64,000 bases of DNA from Sediminicola sp. YIK13 (GTDB lineage Bacteria; Bacteroidota; Bacteroidia; Flavobacteriales; Flavobacteriaceae), in assembly GCF_001430825.1 (NCBI RefSeq), contig NZ_CP010535.1, positions 1,778,501 through 1,842,500 on the forward strand, written 5' to 3'. The position numbers and the translations under genes were made by a program. Of this stretch, positions 45,042-52,093 are shown piece after piece. How positions within the stretch are numbered: position 1 is the first letter of the stretch; the number at the start of each line of letters is the position of its first letter. The notes beneath the pieces were generated by a model, which saw only the letters and a list, made by a program, of their open reading frames with translations, made no database searches and had not been told where the DNA came from.

Positions 45042-45104
45042 TGTGAGCTCAAAATTGATCAAAAAAACAATTCCGCCAATGGTCAACTCCCCCCTGCACT
45101 CTAA

Positions 45105-45147
45105 TGATGAAGGTCATAGGGTAGAATTAATACATCTCCTAGCTTTG
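45105..45147 (+). promoter_or_regulatory. CRP/FNR-type promoter of ppsA
   Basis: Box TGATGAAGGTCA (45105-45116) with a perfect TAGCTTTG (45140-45147) centred 33 bp downstream. The expected start site is about 45151-45153 and the box centre near -41. Confidence 0.72.
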
Positions 45148-45169
45148 GTTGTATCATAAAGAAACAAAG

Positions 45170-47575
45170 ATGTATATCAAAGAATTCAGTACCATAGGCA
45201 TCAAGGATATCGCCCATGTAGGGGGCAAAAATGCCTCTTTGGGAGAAATGTATAACCAACTGACATCCAAAGGGGTTCGCGTGCCCAATGGCTTTGCCAC
45301 TACCTCAACAGCCTTTTGGCGATTTTTGGACGAAAACAAGATCAGGCACCCCTTGGAAAACCTGATGGCGAAGTTGGACAAGTCCAAATTTTCCAACTTG
45401 GACCTCATAGGAGAAAAAGCGAGGGAACTAATTTTGGAAGGGACCATATCCGACGAATTTTATAAGGCCATCGTCAACGCCTATAAAAAGCTGAGCGGGG
45501 AAATCCCTAGGGCCGTTGCTGTAAGAAGTAGCGCCACGGCCGAAGATCTCCCCGATGCCAGTTTTGCCGGACAACATGAGTCCTTTTTGAATGTTAAAGG
45601 AGAGGTAAAGGTTCTGGAAGCCATAAAGAAATGTTTCGCCTCCCTTTACACCGACCGGGCCATTAAATATAGGGAAGACCACGGATTCAAACATCACGAC
45701 ATCGCACTGTCGGTAGGGGTTCAACTCATGGTGCGCTCCGATGTTGGATGCTCGGGCGTAGGGTTCACGATTGAGCCGGAATCTGGATTTGAGAACGCCA
45801 TGCTGCTCTCAGGAGTTTGGGGTCTGGGAGAAAATATTGTCCAGGGGGTAATCAATCCCGATGAATTTTATGTCTTCAAGCCCTCCCTGCGCCAAGGCAA
45901 ATACCCCATCATCCAGAAAAAAATGGGCGACAAGAAACTGACCATGACCTATGCCACCACAATTGACCCTGCCACCACTGTCAATAAGCAGACCCCTTTT
46001 GAAAAAAGAGCCCAATTTGTATTGACCGATACCGAGATCATTGCTTTGGCCCATTGGTCCTTATTGATAGAGGAGCATTATAACCAACCTATGGATATTG
46101 AATGGGCCAAGGACGGACTCACCGAGGAACTTTTTATACTACAGGCACGCCCGGAAACGGTACACCAAACAAAGGACAAAAACATTCATATTTCCTACCA
46201 GCTGTTAGAAACAGGTAAATTACTCACCCAAGGAAATGCTGTGGGTTCCATGATCAAAACAGGCACCACTGTCCTTTTAAAATCTCCCAAGAACACGGGA
46301 CTTTTAGACAAAGACACCATTATTGTGACCGATACCATAACCCCAGACTGGGACCCCTTACTCAAGCAGGTTGGGGGCATCATTACCAATAAGGGAGGCA
46401 GAACCAGTCATGCGGCCATTGTTGCCCGAGAACTGGGGGTGCCGGCCATCGTGGGTTGTGGAAACGCCACTACGGCCATCTCCAACAACAGCCATATCAC
46501 CTTGACCTGTGCCCAGGGCAAGACGGGATACATTTATGAAGGAAAGCTCCCTTTTAAAGAAACAGAAATCGACTTTTCAAAAATAAAACTTCCCAAAACC
46601 GAGGCCAAACTGATATTGGCAGATCCAGAACTCGCCTTTCCCCTATCCTTCTATCCCAATAATGGGGTTGGCTTATTACGGATGGAGTTTATCATTACCC
46701 ATCTGGTGAAAATCCACCCTATGGCCCTGGTGCGATTTGAAAAATTAAAGAAGGGGGCCACCAAAAAAAATATTGAGACGATCACTAAAGGCTACCCCGA
46801 TAAATCAGAATATTTTATAGATAGTCTGGCGCAGGGGATCGGTACAATTGCCGCTGCCTTCTACCCAAAAGAAGTCATTGTAAGGTTGAGCGATTTTAAG
46901 ACCAATGAATATGCGAATCTTTTGGGCGGGAAAGAATTTGAACCCCGGGAAGAGAATCCCATGCTGGGTTTTAGGGGCGCCTCCAGGTATTACAGCCCTA
47001 TGTACAAACAAGGGTTTGCCCTTGAATGTGCCGCCATTAAGAAAGTGCGTGAAACCATGGGCCTGACCAACCTAAAGGTAATGGTTCCTTTCTGCAGAAC
47101 CCTGGAAGAGGGCAAAAAGATAATTGCCCTCATGAAAGATAACGGTTTGAAAAGAGGGCATTTGGGCCTCGAAATCTACACTATGGTAGAAATCCCCAGC
47201 AATGTGATCCTCGCCGAGGAATTTGCAGCCATTTTTGATGGGTTTTCCATAGGATCCAATGACCTTACCCAATTGACCTTGGGCATCGATAGGGATTCCG
47301 ATTTATTGGCACACCTTTTTGATGAAGACAACCCTGCGGTAAAAAAGATGATAGCCATGGCTATTTCCGCAGCACGGAAAACAAACACAAAGATTGGACT
47401 ATGTGGACAGGCACCAAGCGATTTTCCTGAATTTGCGGCTTTTTTGGTAAGGCAAGGGATAGACAGTATTTCCTTTAACCCGGATGCACTCATTCAAGGA
47501 ATAGAGAACATGAACATGGCAGAAAAAAGCCAAATGGTAGCTGATATGATGGACAAGACTTCTTTAACACGTTAA
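45170..47575 (+). CDS. ppsA: Phosphoenolpyruvate synthase (pyruvate, water dikinase)
   Basis: A 801-residue enzyme making PEP from pyruvate and ATP. It has the N-terminal PPDK-type ATP grasp (GGKNASLGEM, RSSATAEDLPDASFAGQHE), the swivelling phosphohistidine domain with GGRTSHAAIVARELG, and the PEP-binding C-terminal TIM barrel (VEIPSNV, GSNDLTQLTLGIDRDS, GLCGQAPSD). The start is ATG 45170; an in-frame TTG at 45149 falls at the predicted transcription start. PEP synthase lets cells run gluconeogenesis under energy-limited conditions, fitting the cluster. Confidence 0.95.
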   Translation: MYIKEFSTIGIKDIAHVGGKNASLGEMYNQLTSKGVRVPNGFATTSTAFWRFLDENKIRHPLENLMAKLDKSKFSNLDLIGEKARELILEGTISDEFYKAIVNAYKKLSGEIPRAVAVRSSATAEDLPDASFAGQHESFLNVKGEVKVLEAIKKCFASLYTDRAIKYREDHGFKHHDIALSVGVQLMVRSDVGCSGVGFTIEPESGFENAMLLSGVWGLGENIVQGVINPDEFYVFKPSLRQGKYPIIQKKMGDKKLTMTYATTIDPATTVNKQTPFEKRAQFVLTDTEIIALAHWSLLIEEHYNQPMDIEWAKDGLTEELFILQARPETVHQTKDKNIHISYQLLETGKLLTQGNAVGSMIKTGTTVLLKSPKNTGLLDKDTIIVTDTITPDWDPLLKQVGGIITNKGGRTSHAAIVARELGVPAIVGCGNATTAISNNSHITLTCAQGKTGYIYEGKLPFKETEIDFSKIKLPKTEAKLILADPELAFPLSFYPNNGVGLLRMEFIITHLVKIHPMALVRFEKLKKGATKKNIETITKGYPDKSEYFIDSLAQGIGTIAAAFYPKEVIVRLSDFKTNEYANLLGGKEFEPREENPMLGFRGASRYYSPMYKQGFALECAAIKKVRETMGLTNLKVMVPFCRTLEEGKKIIALMKDNGLKRGHLGLEIYTMVEIPSNVILAEEFAAIFDGFSIGSNDLTQLTLGIDRDSDLLAHLFDEDNPAVKKMIAMAISAARKTNTKIGLCGQAPSDFPEFAAFLVRQGIDSISFNPDALIQGIENMNMAEKSQMVADMMDKTSLTR

Positions 47576-47601
47576 AGGGTGAAGAAAAATTATATAATCC
47601 C

Positions 47602-47619
47602 TGATGTACTTATACATCA
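47602..47619. promoter_or_regulatory. Perfect inverted repeat upstream of the OmpA gene
   Basis: TGATGTA-CTTA-TACATCA, arms identical to half of the TGATGTAGGTCA boxes but with a different spacer. It lies between ppsA and the OmpA lipoprotein. Confidence 0.4.
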
Positions 47620-47638
47620 ACCTTAAAAACAACCTAAA

Positions 47639-48490
47639 ATGAAAACTCCAATTTTTGTCGTAATCATCCTTGCTCTATTCACTTCCTGTGTAAGCCAAAA
47701 GAATTATACACAGGCGCTTAACAGGGCCGAAGCATGTGAAAATGATCTAAAAACCAGTGAGAATGCACGTGTGTTGTTAGAGACCAACCTGGCCAATGAG
47801 ATAAATAAGACCAAGGGCATGGAGAAAGAAATAGCTTATTTCAAAAGTACCAATACCAATTTATTGGAAAGACTGTCCGACCTATCGGTTGTTAGCAAGT
47901 CTGGTGCGGAAAGCATAAAAAAATCCCTGGAAGCACTTAACGAGCAAAATAAATATATCAAGGACCTTACATCATCCATGCAACGTAAAGATTCCATTAA
48001 CCTGGTTCTTGTAATGAACCTCAAAAGGTCCCTGGATAATTTTGACGATGAGGATATCAGCATTGAAGTAAAAAAAGGTGTTGTTTATATTTCTATTTCC
48101 GACAAGATGCTCTTCCGATCTGGCAGCTATCAAATAAGCAATAGGGCCGAAGAAGTGATCGGTAAGATTGCCAAGATCATCAATGATCATAATGAACTGG
48201 ATATCCTGGTAGAAGGACACACAGACAATGTTCCTATTTCTACTGAGTGTATGGTGGACAACTGGGATTTAAGTGTAAAAAGGGCCACTTCTATTGTAAG
48301 GTTAATGCAGACCAAGTTTGGGGTACAGCCAGAAAGAATGACCGCGGGAGGCCGTTCCGAGTTCATCCCCAAGGACACGAACGAATCCGTTAAGGGAAGG
48401 GCCTTGAACCGTAGGACCGAAATTATTATTTTACCTAAACTAGACCAATTTTTCGAATTACTGGAACCCCCTGTAGCTGCAGGAAATTAG
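47639..48490 (+). CDS. OmpA-family lipoprotein
   Basis: A 283-residue protein with an N-terminal lipoprotein signal (lipobox LFTSC, Cys17), a coiled-coil middle (about 25-125) and a C-terminal OmpA domain: VEGHTDNVPIS, NWDLSVKRATSIV, RMTAGGRSEF and NRRTEIII. It should anchor the outer membrane to peptidoglycan. It is 63 bp after ppsA and followed by two genes on the same strand. Confidence 0.9.
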   Translation: MKTPIFVVIILALFTSCVSQKNYTQALNRAEACENDLKTSENARVLLETNLANEINKTKGMEKEIAYFKSTNTNLLERLSDLSVVSKSGAESIKKSLEALNEQNKYIKDLTSSMQRKDSINLVLVMNLKRSLDNFDDEDISIEVKKGVVYISISDKMLFRSGSYQISNRAEEVIGKIAKIINDHNELDILVEGHTDNVPISTECMVDNWDLSVKRATSIVRLMQTKFGVQPERMTAGGRSEFIPKDTNESVKGRALNRRTEIIILPKLDQFFELLEPPVAAGN

Positions 48491-48512
48491 TGGAATAAAA
48501 CTAATTTATGGG

Positions 48513-49115
48513 ATGCAACATAAAAAAGGAAAGATGAAATCAGCACTTTTTACACTCGGTTCAATTGCTATACTATGGATTATCCTTACCCTCTTGGCCG
48601 AAAGAAAGGGAGCTGCGAACACTATATTTATTGGAGAATTAAACAGCCCCAATAAGGCCTTAATCGTATACAACCCAGATTTGTTCTATAATTTGGACGA
48701 ACAGGTGTGTACCTCTTTAGCAAAAGGACTTAAAGAAGAGGGATGGTCCGCGAAATTGGCCACCATTGCCGCCGCAGAGGAGATGACAAAGGACACCTTT
48801 GATCTTTATGTTTTCTGTGCCAATACCTATAACTGGGCCCCGGACTGGCCCACTAGTCGATTTATTAAGCGCCATGGGAACCTGAAGAATAAAAATGTAT
48901 TGGCCATCACCTTGGGGAGTGGCTCTACCAATAGGTCCCAACGCCTTTTGGAGCAGAAACTCGGTGAAAAAAAAGCAAATATACTGTCTTCACAGGTGTT
49001 TTGGCTGATGAGACCCAATGAGGACACCCGTACAGAACGGTCCAATGTAAAGGTGGCTGTGGAAAATGCATATGGTTTAGGAAGAAAAACCGCAAGACAA
49101 CTGGCCCATGAATGA
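48513..49115 (+). CDS. Membrane-anchored flavodoxin-like protein of unknown function
   Basis: A 200-residue protein with an N-terminal membrane anchor (about 9-28) and a flavodoxin-like alpha/beta body (KALIVYNPD, FDLYVFCANTYNW, NVLAITLGSGST). The phosphate-binding loop of true flavodoxins is not clear (YNPDLFYNLDE), so flavin binding is uncertain. An ATG at 48534 is an alternative start. It overlaps the PfkB gene by 8 bp. Confidence 0.6.
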   Translation: MQHKKGKMKSALFTLGSIAILWIILTLLAERKGAANTIFIGELNSPNKALIVYNPDLFYNLDEQVCTSLAKGLKEEGWSAKLATIAAAEEMTKDTFDLYVFCANTYNWAPDWPTSRFIKRHGNLKNKNVLAITLGSGSTNRSQRLLEQKLGEKKANILSSQVFWLMRPNEDTRTERSNVKVAVENAYGLGRKTARQLAHE

Positions 49116-50073
49116 CATCATCACCCTTACCGTTAACCCTGTAATAGATAAAACTACCACAGTGCATGGGATGGAACCAAATAGCAAATTGCGCTGTACC
49201 GCCCCCATTTATTTTCCAGGGGGTGGCGGCATTAATGTCTCCAGGGCCTTACAAAACCTGGGAGGCAAGTCCATTGCCATTTATCTTGCTGGCGGGGCTT
49301 CAGGGGTGCACATGCAGTCATTAATGGACGTAAGGGGCATTGAACAAAAAGTGGTGTCCCAGGAAGGTAGAACACGTGAAAATTTATCGGTAACGGATAC
49401 GAAGCGCAAACTACAATATCGCTTTGGCGTACCAGGGGCTTTTGTGAAGGAAAATGAATGGAAGGAAAGTTTAAGGCTGATAGAAACACAACTAAATGAA
49501 GGTGATTATATAGTGGCCAGTGGTAAATTACCACCTGGGGTTCCCACCACTTATTTTGCCCAGGTGGCAGCAATTGCACATAAAAAAAAGGCATTGCTAA
49601 TTTTGGACACCAAAGGAGATGAGCTTAAGGAGGCAGTAAAAGCTCCCATCTTTCTTCTTAAACCAAATTTGGGTGAATTTAGCTCCCTACTGAACAAATC
49701 CTATATCGACTTTACCGAATTGGAAAATTTAGCCGTCCGTTTTATGGCCACACATTCCTGTCACATCATGGTGGTTTCCATGGGTGCCAAAGGCGCCTTG
49801 ATGGTTTTTATGGATCAATGTATTTTTATTCCGGCTCCAATGGTACTTCAGAAAAACAGAATTGGAGCAGGAGACAGTATGGTCGCCGGGATGACCCTTG
49901 GCCTTGTGGAGGGACTATCATTTTTAGAAATGGTACAATATGGGGTAGCCTGTGGTACTGCTGCGACTATGACCTCAGATGGGGAGCTGTGCAAAAGAGC
50001 AGATGTTGATGCACTCTATGCTTGGGTAAAAAAACATACAAAGCTGGGTAAAAAAACACATGAAAAAAGTTAA
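49108..50073 (+). CDS. pfkB: PfkB-family sugar kinase (6-phosphofructokinase II / 1-phosphofructokinase type)
   Basis: A 321-residue ribokinase-fold kinase with N-terminal LTVNPVIDKT, GGGGINVSRAL (substrate signature) and ATP/catalytic GAGDSMVAGM near 250. These are hallmarks of PfkB/FruK/LacC enzymes, which phosphorylate fructose phosphates or tagatose 6-phosphate. Start overlaps the preceding gene by 8 bp. Among stress genes and next to PEP synthase, fructose 6-phosphate is the likeliest substrate. The exact sugar is inference. Confidence 0.86.
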   Translation: MNDIITLTVNPVIDKTTTVHGMEPNSKLRCTAPIYFPGGGGINVSRALQNLGGKSIAIYLAGGASGVHMQSLMDVRGIEQKVVSQEGRTRENLSVTDTKRKLQYRFGVPGAFVKENEWKESLRLIETQLNEGDYIVASGKLPPGVPTTYFAQVAAIAHKKKALLILDTKGDELKEAVKAPIFLLKPNLGEFSSLLNKSYIDFTELENLAVRFMATHSCHIMVVSMGAKGALMVFMDQCIFIPAPMVLQKNRIGAGDSMVAGMTLGLVEGLSFLEMVQYGVACGTAATMTSDGELCKRADVDALYAWVKKHTKLGKKTHEKS

Positions 50074-50087
50074 AATATTTTCAAAAC

Positions 50088-50130
50088 TGATATAAATCAT
50101 TTTATCTAATAACGCTATCAAATACTTTAG
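50088..50130 (+). promoter_or_regulatory. CRP/FNR-type promoter of predicted sRNA 1
   Basis: Box TGATATAAATCA (50088-50099), -7-like TACTTTAG (50123-50130) centred 33 bp downstream. No coding gene follows. Confidence 0.6.
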
Positions 50131-50134
50131 CACT

Positions 50135-50331
50135 GTTCTTAAAAATATTGTTTTAAATGTATTGGTGAAGGTTTTGGGGGAACCCTTTGCCAGTATAAAG
50201 GAGGATAAAGATAAGCTACTCAGCTAGTTTATTGTGTTGGCCCAAATTATAAGGGCGTATGCTATAAATAGCCCTAATGGCCTATCTTTTCCTTCTAAAG
50301 AACCGGGATCTAAAAATCCCGGTTTCTTTTA
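50135..50331 (+). ncRNA. Predicted CRP/FNR-regulated small RNA 1
   Basis: About 197 nt from the inferred start to the terminator (50298-50331, AAGAACCGGGAT / ATCCCGGTTTCTT then T4). No credible ORF. The inner part has a hairpin AGGTTTTGGGGGAACCCTTT. Its promoter matches that of the next element exactly in layout. Confidence 0.5.
50298..50331 (+). terminator. Terminator of predicted sRNA 1
   Basis: Stem AAGAA-CCGGGAT / ATCCCGG-TTTCTT with one bulge and a T-rich end. Confidence 0.8.
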
Positions 50332-50356
50332 CAAAAAATGTTAAATTTCTGGAAAC

Positions 50357-50399
50357 TGATGTAGGTCATTTTAAATGATAGTTAGAGTGCCTATTTTAG
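50357..50399 (+). promoter_or_regulatory. CRP/FNR-type promoter of predicted sRNA 2
   Basis: Box TGATGTAGGTCA (50357-50368), -7-like TATTTTAG (50392-50399) centred 33 bp downstream. Confidence 0.6.
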
Positions 50400-50403
50400 T
50401 ACT

Positions 50404-50614
50404 TTACTTGAAAGATAATACGTTCTTTGATGGTATTAACGTAAAGGCGCATTGGTGTAGCAATATATCAAAGCACTTAGGAAGTATGTTACGTCAGTAT
50501 ACCTTGTGGACCAAAATTTTGCCCAGCGATGGGTAGATAAAAGGTTTTACTATAAGTGGTCATTGTTCATACATATCTTCTGGAAACCAGAACATGCAAA
50601 TGTTCTGGTTTTTT
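50404..50614 (+). ncRNA. Predicted CRP/FNR-regulated small RNA 2
   Basis: About 211 nt, ending at the terminator 50583-50614 (perfect AAACCAGAACAT / ATGTTCTGGTTT plus T-tail). Only a 16-codon ORF (MLRQYTLWTKILPSDG) is present, so it is probably non-coding. Confidence 0.5.
50583..50614 (+). terminator. Terminator of predicted sRNA 2
   Basis: 12-bp perfect stem, 4-nt loop and T7. Confidence 0.88.
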
Positions 50615-50762
50615 TATAAAATTGGTCCGTATTTCTGTAAAGAAAAATGGCCATAGTGAAGTAATAGATGTTGTTGGTTACAACGTATACCTCTGATCCA
50701 TTTTAGCAATAATTTGGTTTAAAGGATAGATTGGACACCTACTGATTGATATTCTTCATAGG

Positions 50763-50787
50763 AAAAAGGAGGCGCTGCCTCCTTTTT
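50763..50787. terminator. Terminator downstream of the minus-strand lipoprotein gene
   Basis: AAAAAGGAGGC / GCCTCCTTTTT, 3-nt loop, 31 bp beyond the stop at 50819; symmetric enough to work in both directions. Confidence 0.85.
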
Positions 50788-50818
50788 CTGTTTAAAAGCG
50801 GATGGATCGACCAGGAAG

Positions 50819-51292
50819 TCAGTTTTTGGAATCTAGGAGGCCCGGGTGGTACTCCCTAAGAAAGTGATTGCGTATCGAATCCATTCTTTTCATAAATTGT
50901 TGCATTTCCGGATGGTGTCTTTCCCAATTTCTAAAAAAATAATCCTCTGAAAAGAAGTCCTTCTTCATAAGAGAGTCTGCCTTGGGGAAGTATGAAAAGT
51001 CCCTTCTCAAGGAAGGCACCTCCATTTCTCCAAAATATCGCTTAAAATTGTCCATTATACTGTCCAGATTCACCCTTAACGAATCCCCTTCCTTATTGGT
51101 ATATGACCATGAGTATACAGAATCATATTTGATAAGGTTGCCCAATTCATCGTATTCCCGGGTGACATTCCATTGTCCTTTGGGCATTGCAATGGTATCG
51201 TTCGTTGCCTCTTTTTCTGGATTAGGGTCTTTTTCCTGTCCCTTACAAGAGCCTAAGGACAGTAAAACCAATAGAATTGCTAACTTTTTCAT
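50819..51292 (-). CDS. Small lipoprotein of unknown function
   Basis: A 157-residue protein with a lipobox (LLSLGSCKG, Cys17) and an acidic, low-complexity segment (EKDPNPEKE), then a helical C-terminal part rich in charged and aromatic residues (YFGEMEVPSLRRDFSYFP). I recognise no family. It is the second gene of a pair with the next lipoprotein, 38 bp downstream of it. A TGATCTAAATCA palindrome lies in the gap but without a properly placed -7 element. Confidence 0.65.
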   Translation of the reverse strand: MKKLAILLVLLSLGSCKGQEKDPNPEKEATNDTIAMPKGQWNVTREYDELGNLIKYDSVYSWSYTNKEGDSLRVNLDSIMDNFKRYFGEMEVPSLRRDFSYFPKADSLMKKDFFSEDYFFRNWERHHPEMQQFMKRMDSIRNHFLREYHPGLLDSKN

Positions 51293-51330
51293 TCCTCAAA
51301 AATTTTAATTATTCTATTAAATGATCTAAA

Positions 51331-51711
51331 TCAATTTCCTCTGGTACTCCTCCTGCCTATATTACTCCTTCCCCTGAAAGGGTTTTCATTATGGTACCTT
51401 TGAATATTGTCTCCCCGGAAATTATTGATCCTTTTATACCTTGCCCGACTAAGGTTGATGTTCCTATAGCGGAGCGGTAATACGGAAGCCCTGAGCCAGA
51501 CCCCGGTATCCCAATAGATATAGGTCCTATCATAAAAATCATAGTAGATACTGTACTCCGGAAAATAGACATAGCGTACCAATTCTACCCTGTTGGGATA
51601 AAACCAGGGAGGTGGCGGATGGTTGGGCCTAGAGGAGATGACCACGGGGCCACAACCTCCCAATAAAAGCCCGATTGCTAAAATGAATATCCCTAATTTA
51701 GAAATTTTCAT
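51331..51711 (-). CDS. Small lipoprotein of unknown function
   Basis: About 126 residues; lipobox LLGGCGP at residues 14-20. The rest is rich in Arg, Tyr and Asn (RPNHPPPPWFYPNRVELVRY, INNFRGDNIQRYHNENPFRG). An ATG seven codons upstream is possible, but 51711 gives a normal lipoprotein signal. A CRP/FNR-type promoter (box 51760-51771) lies upstream. Confidence 0.65.
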   Translation of the reverse strand: MKISKLGIFILAIGLLLGGCGPVVISSRPNHPPPPWFYPNRVELVRYVYFPEYSIYYDFYDRTYIYWDTGVWLRASVLPLRYRNINLSRARYKRINNFRGDNIQRYHNENPFRGRSNIGRRSTRGN

Positions 51712-51728
51712 ACCATTAATTTTAGGCA

Positions 51729-51771
51729 ACAAAGTAAGGGTTTGATAGAAAATTGTAAATGATCTGGGTCA
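51729..51771 (-). promoter_or_regulatory. CRP/FNR-type promoter of the lipoprotein pair
   Basis: Box TGATCTGGGTCA (51760-51771); minus-strand TACTTTGT (51736-51729) is centred 33 bp away. Confidence 0.5.
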
Positions 51772-51850
51772 TTCATGGCCCCCTGAACGGGATGTTATTC
51801 AATTGCCCAGTGGTGACCCTGCCATCTGTGCGCCATGTAGATGGCACGAA

Positions 51851-51893
51851 TGATAAATGTCATTTTAGAACGATCTCCTGTTTTGTAATTTTA
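51851..51893 (+). promoter_or_regulatory. CRP/FNR-type promoter upstream of the CheB/CheR gene
   Basis: Box TGATAAATGTCA (51851-51862), TAATTTTA (51886-51893) centred 33 bp downstream. The inferred RNA would have a leader of about 200 nt to ATG 52094; a second candidate -7 element (TAACTTTG, 52054-52061) lies closer. The rest of 51772-52093 holds no convincing gene. Confidence 0.5.
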
Positions 51894-52093
51894 GGTTTTA
51901 AGGTCTTTTTAAACAATGAGGTTCACCAGGATTTTGGCCAAATAGACACCTATGGAAGCAAACTAATTAGAAATCATTATTTACACCTTAAAGACAACAG
52001 AGCGAATCCCAAAAGAAGTGCCTCTTTACTGCTAATAATTTCAGGGGTTTAATTAACTTTGAAAGACGATTTCATTCGATAACCTTTAAAAAA

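Noticed and set aside
50617-50790. Third sRNA-like unit after sRNA 2
   Set aside because: It lacks a TGA-N6-TCA box, and its hairpin is explained as the terminator of the minus-strand lipoprotein gene.
51322-51333. Palindrome TGATCTAAATCA
   Set aside because: It fits the box but no -7 element lies 33 bp away in either direction (best candidate is at 27 bp), and it overlaps a stop codon; kept out of the regulon list.
51759-52052. 97-codon plus-strand frame before the CheB/CheR gene
   Set aside because: It runs through the predicted promoter at 51851-51893 and has no family-like composition.
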